Below the pieces are notes generated by a model. It worked only from the letters and a program-made list of their open reading frames with translations. It was not told the DNA's origin and did no database searches. The position numbers were made by a program, and so were the translations under genes. Of a DNA stretch of 64,000 nt, positions 25,501 through 34,567 are shown piece after piece. The DNA is from Ignelater luminosus. Lineage: Eukaryota > Arthropoda > Insecta > Coleoptera > Elateridae. Location of the stretch: NCBI GenBank assembly GCA_011009095.1, contig VTPC01090427.1, positions 138,633 to 202,632 on the forward strand, read 5' to 3'. The stretch's first letter is position 1. Each line of letters starts with the position of its first letter.

Positions 25501-28500
25501 AATTGTACATAACCTAAAAATTAAATTTAAATTAACCTAAACTAAATGCAAATATGCATTTATAGAATTCCAGGTTAATGGAAACTCTTCTTTATTTTCA
25601 TTTATATTTATATAATTGTCTTGTGTAAGGTAAGTTGGTTTTATGTAAAAAGTACTGGTATTAATTAAGTTATGAAATTGTTTTCAATTTAACCACTAGA
25701 ACGGCAAAGCAAAGATAGCTATTTTCCTTATAACAACTTGACTACCACTTTGATTGGCATGCACTATAATAACCTAAGCATTTAAGAGTTTTTTCAAGTT
25801 TATATAATCAAATACGGAAAAGATGAGTCATTCAGTTCGTAAGTGTACTTTGCAGTCTTGGTAGAAATTTGACACCTGTACTAAATTTGTGTTTTGGTCA
25901 AAAGATTCACGTTGTTTTGTCTCAAGCTTCCATATTAGTAGGAATTTTAGAGTGATGACATTTTCGTGGCAGCTTTACTCCATCTAGTCAAAATCATTTC
26001 AACTCTTTGGATACATAATTTGGTTTACTTTTTCTTATGCATGCTGTTATATTTGACTTTTACGCTGTTTAATAGAATATTTAACATGAATTTCAATGCA
26101 AATATTAAATTGAGTGAGAAAACTAATGATAATTTAAGTTTTAATTAAACAAATTCTTACAAAACTGAAACATTTTTTAACATGCAGGCCATTCTAATTT
26201 GTGTTTTAGATTGTTTTCAAACCTTTAAACAATTTAAAAAATAAATTGAAGCAATTTGCTGTAAATTTGAGGTTAGAGTTGTTGCTATTGCAAAGCGGCG
26301 AGTACATTGTTTTGTTTTTTGGATCTGATTTATTTTTCAGGATTAGTTTTTTCATAAACACCAAATATGAATGATTCAGAAAAACTTTTTAGTTTCTGTG
26401 TATTTCAAAGGACAACAATTTTTCTAAGAGAAAGCTCACATTCGGTAAATTGTATATTCGTTTTAGTTATGTGGATTGCATTTGATTTGTTTAAATTTAT
26501 TTTTTTCACTGACTGAAGTAGTAAAACATTTTAGTAATCCATGATTTTTTAATCTTTGTTTTTTTAATTCATGTCGACTATGAGGTGTATTGTATCATTA
26601 AAATCTAGAATTTTTTAGTTAATTCAAATTCCTTTTTAGACCCCGTACTGCCTTGAAATGAAAATGTGAACATTCTGAATTAAGATTTCTCGACAAAAAT
26701 AATAAAAGACGCTTACTTATTCTGGTCATTTTGGAAAAATAACAAAAAGTACCATTCACCTATTGCAAATTAGTGTAGATTTTTTTTCATCATGAACAAT
26801 GTTCAATTGTCTTTTTGTTAAGATATTTCAGAAAATCGAAATACTAGACTGTTCTAAAACAATTGAAGATAAGTGCAGTAAAATAGTATACTCCGTTCAC
26901 GATATTTCTGGGTCGTAACAGGCCATGCTTTCATAATGTTAGGTTGGAAGTGTTTTCTTTTTTTCTTTTGAAAATTGTCATACCTGTGACTGCATTTGGC
27001 GCTGTTGCACGATCAAAAATAGTTTGGTTTTGTTAAAAAGAAATCAAGTTTTCCTTATATTTACAGAGTTAAAAAGAAACACAACAGCTTGAGGTTAAAC
27101 TGTCATAAAATCATAACCTTAAAGCACATTAAGCGTCAATAAGATTTTACAAGCCAAGTTAATACATAAACAGCCTGGTTTACAATACTCAAACTGTCAT
27201 TCTTCCACAGCCCTATACGACCCAGAAACATTGGGAACGCTGTAGATTTACTGATAGCATTTGGATCTGAAGAGAAAAATTGCAAAAATCTATGATCGTC
27301 CCCACTGCCCAATTGTTGATTGACAATTTAATGACGAGTTGCATTTTTGGACATTATACTAAAAATGCTAGCGGTGGATATACAGTGTTTCATAAAAGTT
27401 TGTTATTTTAATTTTTTTGAATAAAATTGAAATCATTTTTGAAACCCAAGGAGCGAGTATTTTGAATTAATATAGTTATTATTATTAATTCAGAAGAAAC
27501 ACTTATTTGACCTAACCTAACAAAATCCTCAGTGTAATAGACTATTTTGGTCAAATATTACTGATTTTTGCTGAAAAAAATCTGATTTCAGAATTTTGCA
27601 GTTGCATACCATACAATCTGTCTTATAATCATTTTAATGCTGAATCTCAAATTTAAATTACTCTGTGTGCTATGTCTCACTTTTCATCTACATATTAGGT
27701 ACTTTGAATTTGTTTCTGATTTTTATCGTACATACAATAACAAGAAAAAATATTCTCAGCAGTAATATCCCAAGAACATCGTAGTCCAGTCAAAATAACA
27801 TTGAACATTGTCAAAATTCCGATAGAGATGAAAATTGATGCAGACCTCCAAATCATAATCTTGAATGAAATATTAAAAATCCCCATCGATCCAGCCATTG
27901 CAAAAAATTTTATTCAAGCTCAAAGGTCATAAAAAACGGTTTTTTGTAAATATCTCTCAAACGGTAAGTTTTATTGTAAAAAAGTACTAATAAAATTTGT
28001 AGATCATACGATTTTCTGCAACAAAAGTTCTTATACTTTTTTTCTTACAAATGATCATTCGTGAGATATTACGATTCCAAAAATTGTAAAATTTCATCAT
28101 ACATCATAACGTCATTATACGATGTACACATATTCCACGAATGATCATTCGTAAGAAAAGAAGTGTAAGGACCTTTTTTGTAGAAAATCGTATGATCTAC
28201 AAATTTGATTAGTAATGTTTTTACAATAAAACTTGCCGTTTAAGAGATATTTACAAAAAACCGTTTTTTATGACCTTTGAGTTTGAATAAAATTTTTTGC
28301 AATGGCTGGATCAATCGGGATTATTGATATAATATAATTTAACATGATTTAAAAGGTCGACACCAAGTTTCATCTCCATCGGAATTTTGGCGAAGTTCAG
28401 ACTTTTTTTCTTCTATTTTGTAGGCAGCGGGCTATTACCTAATAGCAATATCCTTGAAGAAAGTTGTGATAAAATTGTTACTTATTCAATGCCCAAGGGA

Positions 28501-31500
28501 TATTTGGTTACATTCTTCTGCAGATAGACAGTTTTTCTTATCTGGATCAGTCTTTCAAGTAAAGCGATTTTATTTTATGTGTGAATAAAGATTAATCCAA
28601 AAATAAAATAAATAGCAACATTTTTTTATCAAAAACAAATTACTGGATAAATAAAAAAGAGTAAGTTTCTGATGGAGAAAATTAGTATTGGGCATAATCA
28701 AATGATTTTACTAATCGAGAGGTTAGTAAGTAACTGAAAGATTTAAATAATTGGACGATTTATTTGAAATATTCATGGAAGTTTTAAAAAATCAATGTTA
28801 ATTTCTTTTCATTTCGATAGTTTGTATTGAAATAAAAAAAAGTTTGACTTAAAAATTACTAGAGTAGTAATGGTAACGTAATAAATATAATAACAATAAA
28901 CACTAAGCAGTAATGAAAGGGTGAAATAGTAGCAAAATGACTTAAAGTTATAATTTATGACATCTTTACTAATCTAATATTAAATTCGTACAGTTATTTG
29001 AATGATGTTCATTTCAAATTGTCAAATAAATTTTACGAATTAAATGATATTCAGTTCCAATAATTTTACGATAACTAGCAATTAGTAATAGATATCAATT
29101 TTTAAATAGCTCAAGATAAATACATAGATGATCCACAATCGTCATTTGATATGCCCGTTACTAGAGAGAACCCTAAATTCTAATTTTGATTTTTAATTAT
29201 GAACATAAAACTCATTTATAAACTTTTGAGAGCTATATAGTTGAGACAAACATTCTAAATCAATTGCATACAAAACAAATTCTGATTCACTTTAATATTC
29301 TGAAAATAAGTGAATAAATGTTTAATTAGTGTACATTATCTTGAATTTGATATTTTTAATTTTACTCGGAGCCATTATTCTAACAAATAATCTATTTTTG
29401 TCATAGTTTGTATTTGTAGTTAATTCTGGAAATTTTGTGTCTACATATCGTCTGATATGCAGCTACAAAGAAGCTAATCACACATTATTAACCTAACTTT
29501 CTGAGGCAAATTCCTCACTAAGACAAATTTTTCAAGTTACAGTTAGTTTAAAGTAATTTTTTAGTTTCTACAATTATCCTTTGTTACTCTTGAAGATAAA
29601 GTCTTAAAAAGTAGAATTGTTAATATTTCAGTGTCTACATAATTAAATCTTGACTAAAATCGAGACAAAAAGTGTTGTCGAATTAGAACCAATTTGAGCA
29701 TGTAATAAATGATCCATTAAAATAAACATATACTAAACATTTTTCTTTTTTTTTAACAAATTCTCATTTAAAATAAGGTTAGAATAGATTCCAGGTTTCA
29801 TTTAACAATTTAACAACCTTAATCTGTAACTCGATTCATTATCGTTTTGATTTTCATTCCAAATGAATTCATAAGATTCTTATCGACAATTCTCAGTTGC
29901 ACTTGGTAATCAAGTATGTATAGAATCGTGCCTCAATGACAAGCCGTGAAAACATGCTTGTTAAACATTTCTCAAAATTTGTATTCTAGAAAACAGATAA
30001 TATGTAAAGCAACACAAAGACAGATTCACAAAATTAATAATGAACAATAACTAGTTCATTTATGACCAAATGCTCTAGCTAGAATAGTGGTTTGATTGTT
30101 TATCTCTGTTAGTTGTACTTTTTAAAAAGAACATTTTGCCAATTTTTCATTCCATAACCTCACTTTAGAAATTTTGGTTTACTCTTTCAAATTGTTATAC
30201 ATAATGGAAAAACAGAAAAGTTACAACAGAACAGCAATAATTATTGCTACTGAAATGCATTTTTTTGTTTATACAAGTAAAAATATGTTTAATAATCTCA
30301 ATGGCGCGGAAGCAGCCTGGGATGACTTAAGTTATCTTTTTTAAGTGCTTGTGGCAACGAACATCAAAAATCAAGATCAGCGGAAAAAGGTAAGTTAATT
30401 TCAGTTTCTTAAATATTTATAATTAGTACGTGTAATTAATTATTAAACTTAATTTGCTTTTAACTAGACCTTTGCAGATTGGGAAAGCTTTACAAAGAAG
30501 AAAACTTGACGTCCTAAAGGAACTGATTCTGATTCTTAGAAGTGCCATTATAAACATTTTAATGTTAAATGAATATCAAATCAGATATTTTGAATAGGAA
30601 CAAAAAAAGTAAATAATACAGGGTGTCCCAAATTGAGTAGGATAGTATGGGTAACTTTCTTATTATTATAGTTAGAGCTTTGGTTAAATGGACAATGTTG
30701 TGCAATTTTATATGCTGATTCAGATGTAGGTTAGAAAAGTTTAAAATTCATAACCGATTAGCAATTATTTAAAAAAAAGTGAAAAGCGCAGTTTTCTAAA
30801 AAGTCAAATACCTTCGTAAAAAGTTTTAAATATGAAAGTTGCTTGCTTCGATGAGATAGACTTAAAAAGGATCCAAGATAAATTTAAGATGGCTGATTCA
30901 GACATATTAATGACAACTTTCGTTTTTTTAAATGGGCTTTATTGGATTTTTACATGATTAAATAGAACTTAACCAAAGCTTTAACTATAATAATAAAAGT
31001 TATCCATACTATCGTACTCAAAATTTGGGACACTCAGTATATAAAATTCCATTTTAAAAGCAAAGAGAGATGGTAAGTTTTATAGTTTTTTGTTTTTAAT
31101 TAAAAAAGTAGTTTACCATGTATTGCCAATTTTATCAGATGCTTTGATTTTTGGATTACGAGATTCTCTTACTTGAATTAAATACATTGCTGTATGTTTT
31201 CAGGGAGAAGCTTGAATTCACAATCTGTATTTGGAAAAACCGGTGTTCCGATGTGCTGAAACATTAGAAATCCATTCTACATGTAGAGCAGCGTGGAAGA
31301 ATTGGTGAACAAATCAACAGATGCTATTCATTCTCTTACTGCTACAAAAAATGAAGAAATTAAAATCCTTTTTATTAAAAACATTTTGTTCTTTGTGATT
31401 TATGAATAACTAGAAACTAGTGAACAAAATGTAAAAAAAGTCTGATACGTCAATATTTTAATGGGCAAGTCCTGAAATCTAAAGTAAAACAATGATAAAC

Positions 31501-32717
31501 ATCCCATTACTGATTTTAACACATGTATATTGTAATCCTCTGTCCTACTTAAGTAGATGCCATTTAAACTTTTCGCACTATAAGCAGGATTACAGGTGAC
31601 AACTTTGGAAGGATATTTAATGTTATTTGACGGAAGAAAAAGATTTTTTCTTAACATTTGTTAAGAGTGATGAAGTCATCAACAATGTTTTTAAATGCAC
31701 TATTTTGTTTTCATATTCTGATAGAAGCTTTTTTCTCTTTAGAAGTTTTTAAAATAAACACGAAAGGCAAAGTGATTCAGTAGGCCATGGTCTGAAGTTG
31801 TATGGTCTCACCAAATTAAAAACCAAGATAAAGCACTTGCACATATTTTTATGAATTGGTGACAAAAACCACATCTGAATTTAATGACCTACTTAGACTA
31901 TGATACATAGCTGTCTCGATCTTAATATACACGAGCTCGATATGTTTATTATAAAGCACACAAATCTTTTAGAATTCATGTTAACTGAAAAAGAGAAATA
32001 TAAAACTTTCTGAAGTACACCAGTCACAATTGACTACACTAATAGTGAATTTTCAAAATGTGATACAATTGAATAAAAGAATTACAATAGCAGAATAATT
32101 AAAGCCAAAGATCATATTGACATTAAATTTGTTACTGAATTTTCTAAAATTGTTATTGGATTTTCATGCAAAGTCTGTTGTCTATTGTCTGCAAGAATAA
32201 TTGCTTTTTCATGCTTTTGCTAAACTTTGCATAAAACTCTAAAAGTAAAATTATAATTTTAAGAAAAATCGGTATATATTTTCTGAAAAATGACATGTTT
32301 ATATATTCTAAAACGTTATTGCACATCTAATTATTTTTTATTTTGTTCCAGCGATAGCTATGGTTTTCTCACATTTGCTAAAAGAGAAGATGCCTACAGA
32401 GCTGTAGAAATGGGAAATGATGATCCCTCATTACCTCGATATGAATTAAACTTTGGAGGACGCCGTATTTTCTGTGACCAGGAATATGCTGACTTAGGTA
32501 AGTTACGCCTTACAATAAGCACAATGTTTAGCACATTGAATTTTCTATTAATGAAATATTAATTTTCTAAGAAAAAAATTAAATATTAAATCTTGTGTTT
32601 GTTATAGATAATGTACGTGATGACATGATTTATGCTTCTCCTGTACAAGATACATCTTTTGACCATTTATTAGAAGAAACACAAGCAATATTGACCAGAA
32701 AAAGAAAGTGTACGTGA
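10431..32717 (+). CDS. srl: PGC-1 family transcriptional coactivator (spargel), 9 coding exons
   Basis: Exons 10431-10511, 10578-10645, 10738-10870, 17389-18348, 18476-18918, 24354-25043, 25103-25300, 32352-32497 and 32608-32717 join with consistent phases into 942 codons plus TGA. What is seen: an acidic Ser/Asn-rich middle with DVDSLLEQFE; DHSY (residues about 424-427), matching the HCF-1 binding consensus; an Arg/Ser tract (about 770-805); an RRM with RNP2-like RIVYVGGI (about 821) and RNP1-like YGFLTF (861-866); and a C-terminal FDHLLEETQ, close to the FDSLLKEAQ ending of vertebrate PGC-1 proteins. Known of the family: Drosophila has one member, spargel, a nuclear coactivator of mitochondrial and metabolic genes acting downstream of insulin/TOR signalling. 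No strict LXXLL box was found; IPDLL in exon 4 is the nearest. Alternative start exons are possible. Confidence 0.93.
10578..10645 (+). CDS. srl: PGC-1 family gene, coding exon 2 (residues 28-50)
   Basis: It lies between AATTTAG| and |GTAAGT and leaves two bases of a split codon. It encodes a Trp/Asp-rich stretch, HQWDWDLEK, within the acidic N-terminal activation region typical of the family. Confidence 0.88.
10738..10870 (+). CDS. srl: PGC-1 family gene, coding exon 3 (residues 50-94)
   Basis: It lies between ATTTTAG| and |GTAAGT and ends in phase 0 with LMSMD. It continues the short N-terminal region before a 6.5-kb intron. Confidence 0.88.
12225..12680. repeat. Imperfect inverted repeat (foldback) in intron 3
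   Basis: The left arm, containing CCATGGTACATCCTTATCAT at about 12242, is matched in reverse complement by ATGATAAGGATGTACCATGG at about 12631-12650. The arms extend roughly 100-150 bp around an AT-rich centre. It has the structure of a non-autonomous foldback element; the ends are not defined. Confidence 0.6.
13149..13390 (+). repeat. Tandem duplication of about 120 bp
   Basis: Two adjacent copies (about 13149-13268 and 13271-13390) share TCAAAGATACCCATG, ATTCTGAATTT and GCTATTAAAGCAATAAGTGA or one-base variants. Only a few substitutions and an indel separate them, suggesting a fairly recent local duplication. Confidence 0.8.
15611..16371. mobile_element. Foldback MITE with CAGTGTGTCC-type ends
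   Basis: The ends CAGTGTGTCCAAGATAAGGA and its near-perfect reverse complement (about 16345-16371) are flanked by TA on both sides (15609-15610, 16372-16373). Most of the element is an imperfect palindrome. TA target duplication and CAGTG ends point to a non-autonomous Tc1/mariner-type element. The open frame at 15540-15869 overlaps its left arm and is not a gene. Confidence 0.82.
16575..16960 (+). pseudogene. Transposase fragment with DUF4817-like N-terminus
   Basis: The open frame to 16880 contains YTNEEFIDMIILYGKA and then YAERFPNRKHPTSPTF, the pattern of the helix-turn-helix region (DUF4817-like) of insect Tc1/mariner-type transposases. It runs straight into WFLHDGALPH, which in such proteins belongs to the catalytic domain much further on, so an internal deletion is evident. 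After the stop at 16880, QHPDRRVGHG in another frame continues the family pattern. Family identity is recalled from motif style. Confidence 0.6.
17389..18348 (+). CDS. srl: PGC-1 family gene, coding exon 4 (residues 95-414)
   Basis: This 960-bp exon lies between TTTTTCAG| and |GTAAAT, phase 0 at both ends. It encodes an acidic, Asn/Ser/Lys-rich region of low complexity with IPDLL near its start and LVLLAGDVDSLLEQFEA near residue 280. It ends in a basic KRR-containing stretch that could act as a nuclear localisation signal. The first codon is GTG (valine), not a start. Confidence 0.9.
18476..18918 (+). CDS. srl: PGC-1 family gene, coding exon 5 with HCF-1 binding motif
   Basis: It lies between TTTGCAG| and |GTAAGT and leaves a split Arg codon. 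DHSY at 18503-18514 fits the (D/E)HxY motif through which PGC-1 proteins bind HCF-1. A Ser run follows. The exon ends with the basic helix-like NLAEYKKRRDLP. Confidence 0.9.
19690..20130 (-). repeat. Left arm of a 2.5-kb-spaced inverted repeat
   Basis: The reverse complement of about 19690-19960 matches about 22430-22655. Shared blocks include AAAAATATATACAAAG and ATTTTTGAGGTTATCTTAAA. A short palindrome, CTGACCTTATAAGGTCAG, lies at about 19961-19978. The arms enclose a foldback element and a LINE remnant. Confidence 0.65.
20281..21035. mobile_element. Long foldback MITE (ends CAGGGTTAGTAAAAAGTATGG)
   Basis: TTGAAATATACAGGGTTAGT at 20281 is mirrored by ACTAACCCTGCATATTTCAA near 21016-21035, and the two halves pair over most of about 370 bp each, with a central hairpin near 20670. 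The structure is a nearly complete palindrome, like the other Tc1/mariner-style elements in the window. No transposase frame is present. Confidence 0.82.
21500..21640 (+). repeat. Partial copy of the MITE found at 15611
   Basis: GGGATCTCGGAAACTGTAAG with following sequence aligns by eye with 15649-15720 (GGGATCTTGGAAACGGTAAG), then continues with the same order of words at lower identity. The outer end CAGTGTGTCC is missing, so this is a truncated relative. Confidence 0.5.
21680..22330 (+). pseudogene. Non-LTR retrotransposon reverse-transcriptase remnant
   Basis: The + strand reads EEMEEIINKLKKDKTVGPDQ (about 21727-21786), matching the KxxKxxGxD entry segment of LINE reverse transcriptases. 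Then comes NLFIDFRQAF (about 21870), the palm motif-A style FIDFxxAFD with the aspartate region decayed. Near 22130 a stretch like RIYSTIIKPIIQ resembles the conserved C-terminal region. Several frame changes and stops make it non-functional. The 145-codon frame on the opposite strand is only its shadow. Confidence 0.7.
22430..22655 (+). repeat. Right arm of the inverted repeat with 19690-20130
   Basis: It pairs with the left arm over most of its length. The 87-codon frame 22332-22595 runs through this arm and the preceding LINE remnant. Its C-terminus (IFEVILK) is also encoded by the left arm on the other strand, which shows the frame comes from repeated DNA. Confidence 0.65.
22656..24353. 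other. Rest of intron 5, one small Cys-rich frame only
   Basis: There is no repeat structure that I could pair. The only protein-like signal is the 41-codon frame at 23730-23855, described separately. Confidence 0.5.
23730..23855 (+). other. Small Cys-rich open frame, 41 codons, unrecognised
   Basis: ATG to TAA encodes a short chain with six cysteines in the second half, spaced C-x6-C-x-C-x-C-x7-C-x3-C. It lacks a signal peptide and splice context is unclear. It lies in an intron of the PGC-1 family gene in a slightly GC-richer patch. It could equally be chance or a piece of an old transposon. Confidence 0.2.
24354..25043 (+). CDS. srl: PGC-1 family gene, coding exon 6 (residues 562-792)
   Basis: It lies between ATTTCCAG| and |GTAAGA. 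The first part is strikingly GC-rich for this window (24354-24600) and encodes Ala/Pro/Ser-rich sequence. It continues through YVSIGVNTD and KDACVQTEA, two repeated Q/N-T-type motifs, and ends in a basic and Ser-rich tract (RKRRRRSTSRES). The 76-codon opposite-strand frame at 24344-24574 is a shadow. Confidence 0.9.
25103..25300 (+). CDS. srl: PGC-1 family gene, coding exon 7: Arg/Ser tract and first half of RRM
   Basis: A short 59-bp intron precedes it (acceptor TTTATAG|). It encodes SYSPTPRSRRRY, then RRIVYVGGI, the beta-1 RNP2 strand of the RRM, then helix 1 and FGQIIDVRLHF (beta-2). It ends H-(R) before |GTATGT, with the codon split. Confidence 0.93.
26890..27241. mobile_element. Inverted-repeat element of about 350 bp
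   Basis: ATTTCTGGGTCGTAACAGG at about 26903 is mirrored by CCCTATACGACCCAGAAAC at about 27211, with GTTC and GAAC continuing outward. The arms are about 30 bp, separated by about 290 bp of unrelated sequence. It fits a short MITE, but target duplications were not clear. Confidence 0.5.
27795..28400. mobile_element. Foldback element in intron 7
   Basis: The arms share ATTTTTTGCAATGGCTGGAT (right, about 28287) with its complement at about 27885-27904, then AAAAACGGTTTTTTGTAAAT on the left with its complement on the right. Pairing continues to a centre near 28110 (CGTCATTATACGATG). Outward, GATAGAGATGAAA pairs with TTTCATCTCCATC. The outer ends are not defined. The 67-codon frame at 27695-27898 falls in one arm and is not a gene. 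Confidence 0.7.
30204..31390 (+). pseudogene. MYB/SANT-like accessory protein remnant (Harbinger style)
   Basis: GAEAAWDDLSYL near 30310 and SACGNEHQKSRSAEKG to 30390 (after a frame change) end at |GTAAGT. An acceptor AACTAG| near 30467 opens TFADWESFTKKK, followed by a stop. Farther on (31297-31383), beyond a MITE insertion, EELVNKSTDAIHSLTATKNE reads as an amphipathic C-terminal helix. The order W..L, ACG, then FADW..TKKK is that of the MYB/SANT-like proteins carried by PIF/Harbinger transposons. Assignment is from motif style only; frame breaks show it is dead. Confidence 0.42.
30619..31037. mobile_element. Palindromic MITE, ends CAGGGTGTCCCAAATT
   Basis: The left end is CAGGGTGTCCCAAATT and the right end AATTTGGGACACTCAG, with TA on both outer sides (30617-30618, 31038-31039). 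Inner arms pair as well, for example GATAGTATGGGTAACTTTC with its complement near 30995. It is 419 bp, Tc1/mariner-type by TA duplication, and interrupts the MYB/SANT-like remnant. Confidence 0.82.
32352..32497 (+). CDS. srl: PGC-1 family gene, coding exon 8: second half of RRM
   Basis: It lies between TGTTCCAG| and |GTAAGT. It encodes DSYGFLTFAKREDAYRAVEM, which is the RNP1 strand (beta-3) and helix 2, then LNFGGRRIFCDQEYADL, the final beta strand and the conserved stretch after the RRM in PGC-1 proteins. Confidence 0.93.
32608..32717 (+). CDS. srl: PGC-1 family gene, last coding exon 9
   Basis: After TTATAG|, it completes a split Asp codon and runs to TGA at 32715-32717. FDHLLEETQAIL matches the conserved tail of the family. 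The protein ends RKRKCT. Confidence 0.92.
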
Positions 32718-33250
32718 CAACGGGAATATTTTATGCTGTTAATAATAGTAATTTATTATTGTATGCTGCCTCTTTTATATTTGTACAAAATATGTTATGT
32801 AAATATGAGAATTATCCTTGTTAACTCAATTGTTTTAAATTTAACTAGGTTGGGCTGTCACCCACCTCTTGCTACAAATAAGTAATTAATAATCATGATA
32901 AGATTACACAGGCGTTCTGAACCCATGACAGTTTTATGTATATGACTACGTAAATTGGCTAGTCACTTTTATGTATGTTTCCTGTATTTTTTTTAATGTT
33001 AGTAGTATACTTCTTAATTTAAGTAAAAACAATGTGATCCTGTTAAATTATAAGGTTAATGCTGAAATTTGATTCCATTTAATTAATGGGTACTTTAAGC
33101 GGCCGTGTATGTTTCACACGATTCCTAAATGATTTTCTAAGCGATACAATATGCAATTGGTCTAATGTAATTTTACTTTTTATAAGCGCTGTGAAAATAA
33201 CTTAAAGTTCAGCAATTAAGCAGTAAACTGTATTTATTGTAAATAAAATT
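32718..33250 (+). other. Probable 3' UTR of the PGC-1 family gene
   Basis: AATAAA at 33242-33247 is the best poly(A) signal after the stop. The intervening sequence is AT-rich with no other feature. The true end cannot be fixed without transcripts. Confidence 0.5.
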
Positions 33251-33606
33251 GCATTTCGTGTATTTATGGCTTTTAATTTGAAACAAATTCTTTAATGTAA
33301 CTGTGACATTAGTCATATTTTCTTTTAAAATGGAATTTTAAAGCCTAATATAACATTTGTGGTGGTATACAAGAAAAAAGTGAAGAAGTTGTATTAATTT
33401 CCTATCATTTAGAGTTCAGTTGAAAACAATTAAACAATATCATATTTGAAAACTAAATACCGTTGTTTTGGTGGGTAAACACACTATTTTTTGAAAAAGT
33501 GTTTTAAACTATTGCAAGTTAAAAACCGATATTTACAAAAAATTCCAGTAGTAAGTGGTCATAACTCACATACAGTGTTATCAAATTTGATGATTTGATT
33601 ATATAA

Positions 33607-33804
33607 TATCAACATAATGGTAATTTAGTTCTAATAAACACAAAAGTTTTTACTATAAACAAAACAATTGAAGAAGAGGATAGTGATCACCAATCAGTTT
33701 CTCAATTAATTAAGAAAAAGCCAGTTGACCAGTTTGGATGGCCTAGAGTGATTCTTCAAAAGAAAGAGAAAGGTAAGAAAATAGATCGAAATATTAAAAA
33801 GTGA
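33607..33804 (+). other. Open stretch of 65 codons, unrecognised
   Basis: The frame is open between TAA and TGA without a good start. It encodes EEEDSDHQSVSQLIKKKP then DQFGWPRVILQKKEKG, with an exon-like donor (AAAG|GTAAG) at 33773. Composition is protein-like, but I know no family with it and no acceptor is obvious. It may be an exon or a transposon fragment. Confidence 0.25.
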
Positions 33805-34560
33805 AAACAATTATTTATAAAGCTAAAGATATTAATAAAATTGTAGAGCAAATTTTTTAAATGCAGATTTCTATCTTTGTGTTTAGTCTTAATAATAGTA
33901 ATCACATCATCTTAATATTATTTTACTTATTTATGAATCAAAACAAATTAAAGAAAATCACTCTGTAATATTAAAGAGACATTATCAGATAAGCCAATGC
34001 TTCCTCTACAATAGGCCTTGAACGAGATGTTGGGGTTCAGAGCATTTATTAGAAAGTTTTTAAATTGTCAATTATAATTTTTTAATTTTTCTTAAATATT
34101 ATTTTCACAGGGAAATATTGTAATTACTGAAACTTTTCTAAATGTATTTCTAGGAAGATCTTAATTTTTTCAGTTTTTTTCGTTAGTGTTACAATGTGCT
34201 ATTTGGTCATTAATCTTCTTGGTATAATTAGTGAAAAATATATTTGATAAAATTGATATTTCATAATAATTAAATTTAAATAATATTATTTTTGGAAAAG
34301 AACAAAACAAAAACGAACACATAAATTAGAAAATTAAAACTAATGGAAAAAGAATAATCACATAAATCTACCTAAAACCAGAAAATACAAAATGCATGTA
34401 CTAGTAACATGTGTTAACTAACATCTGGCTCACCTTTGACATCATATTTAAACAACTGAAAAGCACTGATTTTTAAGAAATCGCCTATTGTACATATGTG
34501 TAGCTAACAAAGCCGTTGCATATTTATAAAGTAAGCGAGCAGAATTTTCTAAAAAAAAGT
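33805..34560. other. AT-rich intergenic DNA, no feature seen
   Basis: There is no protein-like frame or repeat structure between the unnamed open stretch and the transposase pseudogene. Confidence 0.5.
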
Positions 34561-34567
34561 CTACGAT

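Larger units (their letters stand above)
25301..32351 (+). other. Intron 7 of the PGC-1 family gene, 7 kb, interrupting the RRM
   Basis: It holds an inverted-repeat element at 26890-27240, a foldback at 27795-28400, a MYB/SANT-like remnant between about 30200 and 31390, and a MITE at 30619-31037. The stretches 25450-26880, 28410-30190 and 31400-32340 are AT-rich with no supported feature. Confidence 0.7.
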
